A stretch of DNA of 64,000 bases from Planoprotostelium fungivorum (GCA_003024175.1 MDYQ01000042.1:85227-149226), one strand, 5' to 3'. Shown: positions 45,695 through 56,243, numbered from the stretch's first letter. A program made the numbers and translations. Notes: a model not told the origin generated them from the letters alone.

Positions 45695-46815
45695 TTATCT
45701 TCCTTCGACTGAGATAGCGTCATAAGACACGAACTGACCACTCAGATGTTTGTATTCTGATGACTTCACAGCCAACGTGGCAAGTACTCGACCTGCACTG
45801 TTGAGCGAGACGGATAGACTAATGACCAACCTGGTACAGTAGGGCTGAGTAACTCTCCGCCCTCAAAGAGGGCATGAAACCTCTTTTGATCCACGTGAGA
45901 CATCTGCTGACCCGCCTCTCGAATCTCTCGTTGCATCTCACTGTCCACTACTCCTGGACGCACCTGGAATCGTGAGGCAAGAATCATTTCGAGTTCTCAC
46001 AGAGATACTGGTGATCGATTGTTCCTCTACCCCAAGTGTCCCGCAAAGGTGATTCAGCGCAGCCTATCTCTCGTTTGGATATGTCATGTACATGCAGAAA
46101 CACCTTACTGGCTCCATACGCACCCCATGCTGCGTATGATTTCGTAGCAGCTCCACTGGAAACAAAGATGATGGATCCCCTCTTCTCTCCTACGTGATTT
46201 TAATCCTTGCTGGTGGTTGCACAGCTCACGTATGCTTGGAATTGTCAACTGTACCAAGGATACAAGAGAGAAGAGGTTGGTCTTCATTCCATCAAACTCT
46301 ACCCATGGTTATAGAATCACCTCGAATATGGACCTCCAACTCTCTACGCTGCATGACTCAATTCTGCAATCATTTTAATCAGCTATGGATGTCTTATCTA
46401 CCTCTCTATTGGCGAGATGACACCTGTTATAAGTTAGGTTACGGTTGATCAGATGTGCCCGCGAGTACACCTGCATTCAAGACCAAAGAATCTAAACCTC
46501 CCAAGTTTTGTGCAGCATCAAGCGCTCTTTGTTGAACTTCGTTCTTCGCAACGTCACCTTGAATGTACAAGAACCGATCAGGATACTCCTTTCTGAGCGC
46601 AGATATAGCTACATAGGTATAAGCTACGAATTACCGAAATAGAAAATCGCTTGGACCTGCTGTATCTTCTGGCGATCTTGCAATTCCAACCACTTTCGCT
46701 TGGTGCTCATTCTAAAAAGTTTAGGACTGTACATAAATGAAGTTACCAGTAAGATTGTTGCAGTTGCTAGTCCGATGCCCTTGGAAACACCAGTGATCAG
46801 CACTGTTCGGGACAT
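45695..46815 (-). CDS. Short-chain dehydrogenase/reductase (IRC24/sepiapterin-reductase-like)
   Basis: NADP-dependent oxidoreductase with a Rossmann fold. ATG 46815 gives SRTVLITGVSKGIGLATATIL (TGxxxGIG cofactor loop). Later exons give AISALRKEYPDRFLYIQGDVAKNE, GGLDSLVLNAGVL (NAG), GSIIFVSSGAATKSYAAWGAYGASK (catalytic Ser and YxxxK) and RPGVVDSEMQREIRE, the PG motif of this subfamily. The C-terminus reads GRVLATLAVKSSEYKHLSGQFVSYD and stops at 45695. Exon borders near 45800-45830 and 46700-46760 are ambiguous. The substrate is probably a small ketone, pterin or diketone, by family only. Confidence 0.78.
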
Positions 46816-46918
46816 GTTTGCTTTGTAGTGTCGAGTTCAACTTCTCATTCTAATGAGAAGACACAATATTGTTTTGAATTTTCTTTCTTTTTCCACATCA
46901 TCCAACGTTGGAAGCACA

Positions 46919-47790
46919 ATGACGGAGGATAGCCCCCAACAAGACAAGGGAGATGAAGGATATGAGATTGTCTTCAAGGGGGGTTTACTCTCCATCATCG
47001 ATCAGAATCTGACGGACTTCTCACCTAGCTTTGGTGAAAAGTATGGAACGCACACGAAGCAGTTAGATCTCAGCTACAACAACATTATGTAAGCTTTTGC
47101 ATTTGGATTGTATTGATGTAGCGCTCCAGGCAGATCACACACCTTCAGCGGTTCGAAAAAATCAACCAACTCGTTTTGGATAACAATCAATTACAAAGCA
47201 AGCAAGAATTTCCAAAGAACAATAATCTGCAGACACTGTGGGTCAATAATAACGAGGTGCGCTTACCAATACCCTTTGCCAGCTGACAGTGAGAAGATTG
47301 CCGATTTGAGAGAGTTCATCGAGTGTGTTCGAAAGGCTTATCCCAACCTGACCTATTTATCTATGATGAAAAATCCCGCTTGCCCTAACTACTTTGTTGG
47401 AAAGGATGCTGAGGACTACCAGCGATACCGTTATTTCGTTCTTCACAAATTGAGGAAACTCAAGTTTTTGGATGCCACGCCGGTGAATGAGAAGGAGAGG
47501 AAAGAGGCGATCAGAGTTGGGGAGTACATGGTCCCAGCCAAGCCAGTGGTGAAGGTGAGTCACTCGTGCGGGACAGAACTGAGAGTCATAGGCCACATCT
47601 CCACCGATAGAGAGGGAGACGGCAGGAGGCGCTCATGAGGTTTGTTTGGTTGGAGAGATGACGCTGATGGTTCTAGGAGGAGACACATCAAGGCGAGATC
47701 AAAGGAAAAGCGAGAATAGGAGTGGCCTCTTATGTATATTACGGAAAGCACTCTGAGGGAAACCGATTTATCATGAACAATGATTTATAA
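46919..47790 (+). CDS. LRMDA/C10orf11-like leucine-rich repeat protein
   Basis: Short cytosolic LRR protein. The preferred start is ATG 46919 (46853 is in frame but preceded by a pyrimidine-rich leader). After an N-terminal acidic segment come KGGLLSIIDQNL, KQLDLSYNNI, INQLVLDNNQLQ and LQTLWVNNNE, and then the LRR-capping block NLTYLSMMKNPACPNYFVG, EDYQRYRYFVLHKLRKLKFLDATPVNEKERKEA. This closely follows LRMDA-type proteins (family knowledge). The C-terminus reads ARIGVASYVYYGKHSEGNRFIMN before TAA 47788-47790. In animals LRMDA acts as an effector linking Rab32/38 to the retriever complex in melanosome biology; in this organism the role is unknown. Confidence 0.75.
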
Positions 47791-47819
47791 ACCCGTGTCC
47801 ATCGTGTACTTTAACAACC

Positions 47820-48497
47820 TCAGACGAGAGACAGTCCAAAGAGGAGCATTAAGAGAGTTCCTACCACCCTTAAGGCAGGACTGGGTTGGGCAAAGGCTTG
47901 CTTGTTGTTACAGAAGTTGTTTCCATTGTCGTCGAGGAGAGTGAAGCCGCATGCCTGTGGAGATGAGCGGCAGCGAAGAAATGGACTCACGCTATCCGCT
48001 TCTTGGCAAAGGCTCTTGGGAGGGAGGAGCCGAGATCGATTGTTATCACAGACCGGAAGATTCAGTGCACAACACATCTTGATAAATTTGGCCTTGCAAT
48101 CGCCTTGAAAGGTGTTCGTGTTGACTCTTTGTGCATAAGTGCTATCTTCAATGGCGTAAAGGAATCATTCTTTAACATAGAAATGGAAGGATACAACAAG
48201 AGGATTCAGACTGAGTCGAATTCCAATATGCTTGTGCCTGTCCTTGTGTTGGGTTGTAAATCACCTGAGTTCTAAGTCAAAGAGATTTTCGTATTTAAGC
48301 ACCTGTGAATTGTTCGAGAAATTGGACACATATCCAGTGGTGTAGCAGATAGAAGTGTTATAGTTTGGAAGTGCAGTTGCATTCGCAAAGGGCACACAGA
48401 GATAATTCTGAGCACAACAAACTCCAACTAGCAACTATCAATCAAGTAATTAAAGTGGTCCTCACCCAAGCCAATAAGCAGGATGATTGGCTTCATC
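47820..48497 (-). CDS. Small secreted Frizzled-CRD-like cysteine-rich protein, GPI or membrane anchored
   Basis: ATG 48497 begins MKPIILLIGLG, and a short intron completes the signal peptide with VASWSLCCAQN. The mature part has N-glycosylation sites (NAT, NTS, NNS, NST). Its Cys pattern is like a Frizzled domain: CVPFANATALPNYNTS, then CKAKFIKMCCALNLPVC, PPKSLCQEAD and ACGFTLLDDNGNNFC. It ends with a hydrophobic stretch (RVVGTLLMLLFGLSLV), consistent with a GPI signal. About five introns. Possible role: surface receptor or adhesion. The Fz resemblance is by cysteine spacing only. Confidence 0.62.
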
Positions 48498-48585
48498 TTC
48501 CAATGTCGTAATTAACATTACATTTTTTTAAGAAACGCGTGGGGTTGTATACAACTACACAAATTCTTTTGAGGCGGTGCCAGGT

Positions 48586-49013
48586 ATGCTGATCGCTCAC
48601 CACATCCACACCTACTTAAATCGATCTTTGTACAAGTCTTGCAGCCGGCTGAATATCCGCCCTTCTTTGAATACTGGTTGCTCTCCTAGAAAGTTTTCTG
48701 TTTCGCTCTCCCTATTAGAAGCTAAGAGCCCTAAGGAAGAAGTGCAAAAGGATGCAAATCCATCTCTTGGAATCGAGACGTTAGAAGGACGTGTGCTCAA
48801 ATTGACCACTCAACTGAACAAAGTTCAAGAGGAGAACTACAGATTGCACATAAGAAGAGGTGATCTGTCTCATATAAGAACTCTCTGACACCCGTAGAAA
48901 GGGCCGAAGTGAGAACTATGCGTCTTTTGATGTACATGTTCGCGATCCTGCTTGTTATTGACATTCTACTGGTACAGATGATTGCTAGAAGAAAGACCGA
49001 GGAGGAGGAATAG
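48586..49013 (+). CDS. Small tail-anchored coiled-coil protein, possibly mitochondrial
   Basis: No family is recognised. The start at ATG 48586 (LIAHHIHTYLNRSLYKSCSRLNIRPS) gives an Arg/Ser-rich, acid-free N-terminus compatible with a mitochondrial presequence. A heptad region follows (IETLEGRVLKLTTQLNKVQEENYRLHI). After a 41-bp intron (48859-48899) come a membrane helix (LLMYMFAILLVIDILLVQMI) and a short charged tail (ARRKTEEEE). The stop is at 49011-49013. Likely a single-pass inner-membrane or tail-anchored protein of about 130 residues. Divergent from the Fz-like gene with 88 bp between starts. Confidence 0.58.
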
Positions 49014-49051
49014 ACAAAGAAGATACAACACCCAGTCCTCCACGGCGATAT

Positions 49052-50848
49052 TTATTTTTTCCTTCCCTCGTACTCATTGAGCATGCTCAAGAATGATGTC
49101 CTCTCGTATCTACTTTTCAGTGTGTATGCAAATTGCTCTTTCATATCTTGACTGGTGCTGTTATGTGTGATCCCCATCTGGCTTGCGTTTCTCCACCACC
49201 TTTCCACCATTCAGTTTGGTTCCATGAGATTTACTCACCACACAAAAGTATTCTTCCTTCCCAATTGCAACAGACACCGAAGAATTCGGTTGTAGACTGC
49301 ACTCGTTCTGCTCTGGGATTGAAACCAGAGGTTGCAGAACCCCTTCCAGCAAAGTTCGTCATCCTTGTGAACCACAGCCAATAGCAATAATCCAATGTCA
49401 ACAACTCTCAACTTTGTCCCCCCTTCCAATAGTCTTTTGCAAAATTTGACCGTCTGTTGAACATCCCCCTTGCTGTGGGAATGAGTGTACCGTTACATAT
49501 AGATGTGTATCTCTTACGCGGATGTGGCGGAATGAACAACCATTGTGATACTATCTGGGTCCATCACGTTGTTTTTGCTCATGTGGTTTAACCAGGCATG
49601 GATGATCCTAGGTTCACTTCCTTTGCACAATCTCCTCAATACACGGTTGGCTTGTCCATCCCTGAGATTGACTTTCAGACTAAAGGTTATGATCATGTCC
49701 ACAATTCTTGACAGTGTGTCGGTGTCAGAAGTCTGCCTGACGAGAATCTCAAAGAACTTAGGGGAGACCTGTTCGACGTCACATGGATGAACATCTAACA
49801 GGTCCTGACCTTGATTTGATTCATCATGGCGGAGTGGATGATGGTCTGTACTCCATCCAAGTGTTTCTCTCCTTGCCCAATGAATGTAAGTAATTCCTCC
49901 AGTAGGGTTGGTTCCGCTCTTAGTCTGAAAAGCATTGGCACGGAGACGAACATCCTTCCCTCACCTGCTTTTCACATGGCTGCTGAGATCTTGTTCACTG
50001 TCTATGATCCTGTTCAACCAATAGAGGACACCATCCTTATTCTCTGCGAGTCATTTAGCACCTTTCATATGTGAAGGAATCACTTTTGCGGATGTTGTAT
50101 AACAAGAAGGTGATGTGATTGGGTGCGCTGAAGTGATGAAAATCCCGCTCGTACGCGCTCTGCCAGAAGTTCATCAAGTAAGGTTGATCGGTTTGCATGA
50201 AATGATAGATGATCTGTGAGTAAACCACTCGCTGCCTCCATTCAGTGTAACAACGATAATTCTCTTACAAGATCTTTAGACTTCTCTGTGAACTTCTCCT
50301 TCAGTTCTGATGGAATATCATGGAGAGGATAGATCCTGCACATCTTTCTTCTTGCCTCATCGGGTTCTTCCTCCGCACGCTTTCCTTTCTTTTTTGGGTC
50401 GATCTCCTCTGGTATTGGATCGTTTTCTGAATCTGTGATTGTTATCGACGTTGATGACTTGATTGACGGATAAAAGCATACCAAGGAATCGACTGAAGAT
50501 TACTGTATTGTTGACCGGTTCTAACTTCACATACTCCATATGTACAGTCGACCTCGCAGGAAGGAGAGAAGATATGGGCATCTCTTCTGTTTCGTGTATC
50601 TCTATTGCATCGTGCGCGTCGGAGGTAATGAAGAGCGGTGCTGATGCTACACCCTTTTGGCGGGCTACACCGCTTCTATCGAATCTGAGGTGAAGAAGTT
50701 GTGACTCTAAGTTTCCTCTCGTCACTGTTGAATTCAGCACGAGAGGAGGTAACAGGGAATCAGAGGATATGCATCGCTTTTGTTGTGCTTTAGCAAAAGA
50801 AGGGTGTAATCGAATGCATGACGGGATCCTTTTGGTAACATGCTGCAT
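49052..50848 (-). CDS. Uncharacterised multi-exon gene; N-terminus faintly UFD1-like, helical C-terminus
   Basis: ATG 50848. The first exon (CIRLHPSFAKAQQKRCISSDSLLPPLVL, VHMEYVKLEPVNNTVIFSRFL) has a spacing that recalls the N-terminal double-psi barrel of UFD1 (LLPPxxL ... V.ME.V.L). The match is weak. After a charged linker (EEIDPKKKGKRAEEEPDEARRK) the rest is helical and repeat-like: GLLTDHLSFHANRSTLLDEL, EPTLLEELLTFIGQGEKHLDG, DTLSRIVDMIITFSLKV, RVVDIGLLLLAVVHKDDE. It ends LNEYEGRKK at TAA 49052-49054. About nine introns. The two halves could belong to two genes. Function unknown. Confidence 0.45.
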
Positions 50849-51075
50849 GGCTATGTGTGTGATCGTTCTTGAAATTTTCGTCCAGTTCCATTACAGACGA
50901 TTAATCGTAAATTTATTGGAGACATTTATTCATTAACAGTAGAATAACGGTATGTTGTATGATTCTTGCAACGTAAATTGGTATACCAACTTACGCCCCT
51001 AATAGGCTTGGGGCAAACCGCGCTATTGAGTTGAGAAAACATAAACAAAATCACGCCGAGGAGTTGACTCACGAA

Positions 51076-52043
51076 TCACATCTTGAAGGCACCTCGATTG
51101 CGAGCGGGAGTGACCTTGAAGGCGTAGAAGCCGTCCTTCTTAGGTAAGGATAGGACTGTTCCGAACAGCTCCACCGGAAAGCCGATGTGCTTTGTGGTCT
51201 CCCAGCGAAGGAAGAAGGGCTCCAAATGCTTGATGCTGATATCGACCATGTTGGAGACCTGTCTGACGTAACCGTTGCTCCAATTGTAGGCGAAGGTAAC
51301 ACACAGGTCTGTTCCGTTGATATCCACGGTGTCATGCCGTGAATATGGCCATACACACGGCGAGATTGCCAGTCAGATCAATTGGCTTGAGAATGACGAT
51401 ATAGGTCCCATCACTGTTGCGAATGACTGTGGCCGGCAGGAGGAGCTGACCAGACAGCTGACAGACTTCCATTGACACCCGAGGGCTGAGCTGGACGTGG
51501 GGCAGGGGAGGATGGCACAGGAGGATTGAATGCCAGCTCCACCGGCATATGGTGAGGTGTGGATCGATCTGATATGATCATCTTGTCCAACCTCATTCTG
51601 GAAGAGGAAGGCTTGGTCAAGGTTGTTGAAGCCAAGACCAGTCAGAGGTGGAGGAACGTCAGATTTAACTCCAAGGTGAGCATAATTGAGAGTGGTGCCG
51701 TAGTTGTCATCATCTTCATTGTCCAAGTCATCCCTGGCTGCCAAGTGTATCAGATCAGGTGAGCCCCATCATGATGTTCACCTCTTGATGAAGGTGGAAG
51801 GATTCCATCACATCTCAATTGCTGTCGCACGTTGTTGACAAAGGTGGAAATCTGGGTTGGGGTCTTCTTGGGAAAGTGCTTCCAGTTGTTTTTCAATTTG
51901 AAGCAAGAGGTCTCCCACCCGCCCACCCAAATATATTTCTGTACATTGGGGAATTTTATTGAACTGATCACGGACTCAGGTTTACAATAGCCACGCCTTG
52001 GTGGCAAGATGACTCCCGCTCCGCCGATTTTTGGACGGGACAA
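51076..52043 (-). CDS. Uncharacterised protein, last unique gene before the subtelomere
   Basis: ATG 52043 (SRPKIGGAGVILPPRRG), then QISTFVNNVRQQLRCDGILPP. An intron at about 51732-51775 leads to DDLDNEDDDNYGTTLNYAHLG, PPPLTGLGFNNLDQAFLFQN. The C-terminal part is beta-rich (SDGTYIVILKPIDLTGNLAVY, LCVTFAYNWSNGYVRQVSNMVD, KHLEPFFLRWETTKHIGFPVELFGTVLSLPKKDGFYAFKV) and ends AFKM at TGA 51076-51078. The splice sites between 51440 and 51540 are unclear; several combinations keep the frame. I do not recognise a family. A beta-sandwich C-terminal domain is a guess from the strand pattern. Confidence 0.45.
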
Positions 52044-53114
52044 ACTGTTGGCAGGATGTAGATAACGACTTCATACCACATCATCAATAGTCGTTTTTTC
52101 AATATATATATTGTAGCTGGTTACAGCAGACCAACAAGCCTTTGTGTTCATCAAGCAAGGAGTGGTAGTGGGTGTCTGGGCGCTTTCGGTGTTCCATTGG
52201 TGGTCTGTTATGGAATGACCTATTGTCACTAGATGATGTTGTCCTGCTGTGATGACACAGTTGATGACGCAAGCTCTGCAAAGGGTATACAAGCTTTTAT
52301 GCACTAAGAGCACATTTTTTAGCTTCTAGCAAATCTATTGATGTTCCAACTTTTCTTTGTATGCTCTGATTATCATCATCTGCTTTGTGATAAATTTGTC
52401 TCTTTGATCTGATATCTTATGCATCTCCTCTAGCTGAAGCTCTAAGACATTGTCTTGCTTGTACATTCTACTTGTACCCTTTTGATTTCTACTACAGACT
52501 CTTTCTCTTTGTTTCTAGCAATTCTTGTAACCATTCCTCATATCCCTCATTGTTCATTTTCATACATTGTTTCTTGTTGTTGTATGTTGTTAGTTCTCTC
52601 TCAAATAGTCCTTTGAGATTCTCTGAATCTTCATTCAGCTCACACTTCTTGCCTCTTTGTCCAGCATTTTATTTCTTAGCCAAGTAGTTGTGAACTGCTT
52701 CCACAAAGCATTTTGCACTGTTTCTTTTCAATATGGGGTCAACTCCCCACCTCTCATAATGAATATTAGAGGTGAGATTCAGAGACCCACACCGTATGGG
52801 CTAAAATATTGCCTTGCATACCTCAGTACAGAGTCCGAAGTCATCAGTTGGCCAGCAATGGCTTAGTAGCCCCTAACAGGGTCAAACTGATATCTGAATA
52901 AAACCTGAACCTGAACCTGAACCATTCCACGAGGTGGTCTCAGCATTGCTGCTCTGTTTATGTGTCCTGCATTTAACTCTTTCTCATGTGCTGAGTTTCT
53001 CAATCCACTATATGGTATAATCTGTACTGCTCATATTGAGCATCAGGATCATCATACTGCTCAACACACTTTTGGAATACCTCAGGAGATGTATGTTTTG
53101 CTACACATCCCAAG
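52044..53114. other. AT-richer intergenic subtelomere, no gene
   Basis: Composition shifts to AT-rich from about 52080. Only short open frames without family resemblance are seen. A short hexamer array (52902-52923) after an AATAAA-like signal looks like a LINE 3' tail and is listed separately. Confidence 0.5.
52902..52923 (+). repeat. AACCTG hexamer array (3.7 copies), LINE 3'-tail-like
   Basis: Immediately follows TCTGAATAAA. A run of a short tandem unit after an AATAAA box is the usual 3' end of several non-LTR retrotransposon clades. The upstream element body is not recognisable, so only the tail is supported. Confidence 0.45.
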
Positions 53115-53310
53115 TGTTGTGCCCAACATTTGACATCACTGACAAATTGGAAAACTCGGAGAAAACTCGGAGAAATCTCAGCAACCAAGAAACACATTCA
53201 ATGCACATTCATTGAAAGGGAACTCCTTGGTTTTCTTTGGTTTGAAATCATTCTTTATAAACAGAGACTCATTGAACTGTTTGGTTCTTATGTGGTGACC
53301 ATACACCACA
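53115..53310 (+). repeat. 196-bp direct repeat, copy A
   Basis: Identical or nearly identical to 53590-53785, running from TGTTGTGCCCAACATTTG to GACCATACACCACA. The reading frame TSLTNWKTRRKLGEIS is preserved in both copies but resembles no family. The two copies flank a minisatellite (53364-53557), so the unit may be a local duplication or the ends of a mobile element. Confidence 0.85.
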
Positions 53311-53363
53311 TTTTTTTTCAATGAAGTCTACCAATGAGCCTCAGTCAAGTACTATCTAGAATC

Positions 53364-53557
53364 CCCTTGCCAGGGTCATCACTGCCACTACTTCCCTTGC
53401 CAGGGTCATCACAACCACTACTTCTCTTGCCAGGGTCATCACAACCACTATTTCCCTTGCCAGGGTCATCACTACCATTTCTACTTCCCTTGCCAGGGTC
53501 ATCACTAAACATTGGTGTGCCACCAACAACTATCCCTTGCCAGGGTTATCACTACTA
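53364..53557 (+). repeat. CTTGCCAGGGTCATCAC minisatellite, six copies
   Basis: Conserved 17-bp cores begin at 53366, 53396, 53426, 53456, 53489 and 53536. The spacing is 30, 30, 30, 33 and 47 bp and the intervening 13-bp stretches vary (CACTACTTCC-like). Translated on the plus strand it gives repeated LPGSS units. Regular 30-bp periods with degenerate later units indicate a tandem array, not a CRISPR array (eukaryotic, variable spacers too short). Confidence 0.85.
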
Positions 53558-53589
53558 TACAACACACTTCAAAATAGGAGCAGGAGTGA

Positions 53590-53785
53590 TGTTGTGCCCA
53601 ACATTTGACATCACTGACAAATTGGAAAACTCGGAGAAAACTCGGAGAAATCTCAGCAACCAAGAAACACATTCAATGCACATTCATTGAAAGGGAACTC
53701 CTTGGTTTTCTTTGGTTTGAAATCATTCTTTATAAACAGAGACTCATTGAACTGTTTGGTTCTTATGTGGTGACCATACACCACA
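53590..53785 (+). repeat. 196-bp direct repeat, copy B
   Basis: Second copy of the 53115-53310 repeat. The flanks differ on both sides: the sequence before copy B is AGGAGTGA and after it CCAAGAACTG, whereas copy A is followed by a T run. Confidence 0.85.
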
Positions 53786-54239
53786 CCAAGAACTGCTTTT
53801 TAGGTTTATTCATTAGCCTACTTACCTGTTTACTCTGTTGCTGCCTAGTAAGACATTAGATTTTGTATTTACTAAAAATAGGGAAGCCAATGAGCTCAAT
53901 TATGTTATCTTTTGTTAAATAGTTGAGAAGCTTATTGACTGGTAGCTCATCAAATGCTTCTGGTTCAGTCCTCTTGACTGGAAATGTCTTGACAAGATCA
54001 TAGTCCATTTTGTTGCAGTTGATGATATAATCTAAAACATACAATCACCAACTAAAATAATTATTTAATTTCATTTTAGAAAATGAGATTCCTCTTATAT
54101 AAGGTGAAATGAATACAGTGAAGGATACACCTGCCAAATTATACTATAAGCAAAAATATGATCAATACAAACAACTGTTAGATACCAAGTTGAGACAAGA
54201 TGTCTCTCAAGGTTCATATGACAATGTGATCCAAGAGAC

Positions 54240-54536
54240 TTTTTTTTTCCCGATCCGATCAACAGGCAGCAGCATGAGCAATGAAGTCTCTTATACAAAT
54301 GAGTTACAACCAAGTGAGTCACCTTATCCTTCTCATTCTCTCAACTTACACCCTGATCCTGTCTACGGGGGAAATGAAGATTCTTTCGAGAATCTGATCC
54401 AAACTTCGCAAGAAGAAGACAGCTCGTCACTTCGAGGATGGTTTGCCGTCCGAGATTTGATTAGAATTAATTGCACAAAAAAACGAACACATATCTCTAA
54501 TGATATGCAACCATTTGAACAGGAACATCAGATAGA
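54240..54536 (+). repeat. 297-bp LINE ORF1 duplicate, copy 1 (fragment)
   Basis: Matches 54795-55091 with only a few substitutions, starting from a run of nine T and covering MSNEVSYTNELQPSESP to EQEHQI. It stops at the single N (54537), after which the sequence is unrelated. The upstream open frame from 54109 (MNTVKDTPAKLYYKQKYDQ) runs into it. Confidence 0.85.
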
Positions 54537-54611
54537 NTAGTGTCATATATGTCAATTCAATTCAACTGGGTCACAAATATTGCTCAAAATAAACGATAAA
54601 TGAGATTTATA

Positions 54612-54747
54612 TTGTCCAGCGGGTTCGTTTTCATAACCTTTAAATTTTTCACGTTAACAAACCGAGTTGCTAATAGCAACAGGCACGATATCAACCGTGT
54701 TTTTGTGTACTAATTTTAAATGGTTTGAAAACGAACCCGCTGGACAA
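54612..54747. mobile_element. MITE, 136 bp, TA target duplication
   Basis: Perfect 22-bp terminal inverted repeats (TTGTCCAGCGGGTTCGTTTTCA at 54612-54633; reverse complement at 54726-54747), flanked by TA on both sides (54610-54611 and 54748-54749). The inner arms are partly complementary too (AACCTTTAAATTT against AATTTTAAATGGTT). There is no coding capacity. TA duplication and TIR length fit a Tc1/mariner-type non-autonomous element. It lies between the two copies of the LINE ORF1 segment. Confidence 0.8.
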
Positions 54748-54828
54748 TAGGAACAACTCGAATTTTTGTTGGTTTGTAAAAAGAATACAGTGTGTTTTTT
54801 TTTCCCGATCCGATCAACAGGCAGCAGC

Positions 54829-56243
54829 ATGAGCAATGAAGTCTCTTATACAAATGAGTTACAGCCAAGTGAGTCACCTTATCCTTCTCATTCTCTCAAC
54901 TTACACCCTGATCCTATCTACGGGGGAAATGAAGATTCTTTCGAGAATCTGATCCAAACTTCGCAAGAAGAAGACAGCTCGTCACTTCGAGGATGGTTTG
55001 CCGTCCGAGATTTGATTAGATTTAATTGCACAAAAAAACGAACACATATCTCTAATGATATGCAACCATTTGAACAGGAACATCAGATAGAAGGCACAAA
55101 ACCAAGTGTAGAAGACGAGAGGAGCCGAAGATCTCCAAATCACCGCAATCAAGAATCATATCAAGAGGTTGCATACTTCCAAGAGACTCAGAAGCCCACC
55201 AACGACAGAGATGACTCTCATACTATCTCCCCACAACCTAATCACTTTGTAGAAGTTAGCATCAACAACAGACAAATCCTACACAAACAGTTGCAAGAAG
55301 AAGATGCAGCTAAAGACACCAACGGGATTAGCCATAGTAAAAAGCGTCCATGTGTTAATATTGATCTAAGAGATGATGCCAACATAGACCTTATTTTGTC
55401 AAATAGAGAACACACATCGCACATAGATCATCATACAGTCCATACACAACATTGGAATGATAATATAGTCGAAAACACAACAGATGATGCGTACATCTCA
55501 TACATGCATATAGCATCACATCAACAAGAACTTACAAAGACGTGTATAATAAGCGAAAAGAACCTCAACCCACGCGAGTTGAGCGATGTGAACATCAACG
55601 CATATAGAAAATGTAATCACACAGAAGAGGAGCACTCACAGGAGTTGTCTATACATAATTCCGTCCAGAGACAGAGGGAAGGAGAGAGTCAAACAAACTA
55701 CGATCGAATAAACGGATCAAACGCAGAAAATAATATACAAAACATTCATACATCTAACATAATCACGAGTACTAACTGGAGAGAAGAGGAGGAACCCAAA
55801 ATGAAAACAGCCATCTCTACAACAGAACTCTACATGCATCGGGACAGAAAGACATCTCGGGGCAAGAGGAAAAAGAGAAGAGGCAGCGAAAAGGAAAAGA
55901 GGTCCAACAAGATGAAAGGGAAGAGTATAAATGGAAAAAGATACGATCATTGAAGGACCCCATATCATCACCCTCTCAAGATTCAGGCGAAGTTAGCACT
56001 GAAGTGTTGATAGAAAACACAGTAAGAAAAGAAAGCGAAAGGGAAATAGTGGAGGAACCCAGAGATACTACAAGAAGTTATCGATACAACAAATATCTTC
56101 AGGACGAGGAGATGAGTGGTAGAGACGAGGAGACGAGTGGTAGAGACGAAGAGCTCAGTGAAAACGACGAAGAGATGAGTGGTAGAGACGAAGAGCTCAA
56201 TGAAAATGACAAAGAACTCAGCGAAAATGACAAAGAAGTATAG
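54829..56243 (+). pseudogene. LINE ORF1, frameshifted
   Basis: From ATG 54829 a 375-residue hydrophilic protein rich in Asn, His, Gln and Glu runs to TGA at 55951-55953, ending in a basic stretch (KTSRGKRKKRRGSEKEKRSNKMKGK). In a second frame the sequence continues (LKDPISSPSQDSGEVSTE) into repeats of DEEMSGRDEETSGRDEEL and NENDKELSENDKE to 56243. The continuation suggests one former ORF broken by a frameshift near 55950. There is no zinc knuckle or RRM. Function in the element is presumed RNA binding because of the basic tract. Confidence 0.6.

Noticed and set aside
53364-53557. CRISPR-like regular repeat
   Set aside because: Eukaryotic chromosome, 13-bp spacers with related sequence and no cas genes; it is a minisatellite.
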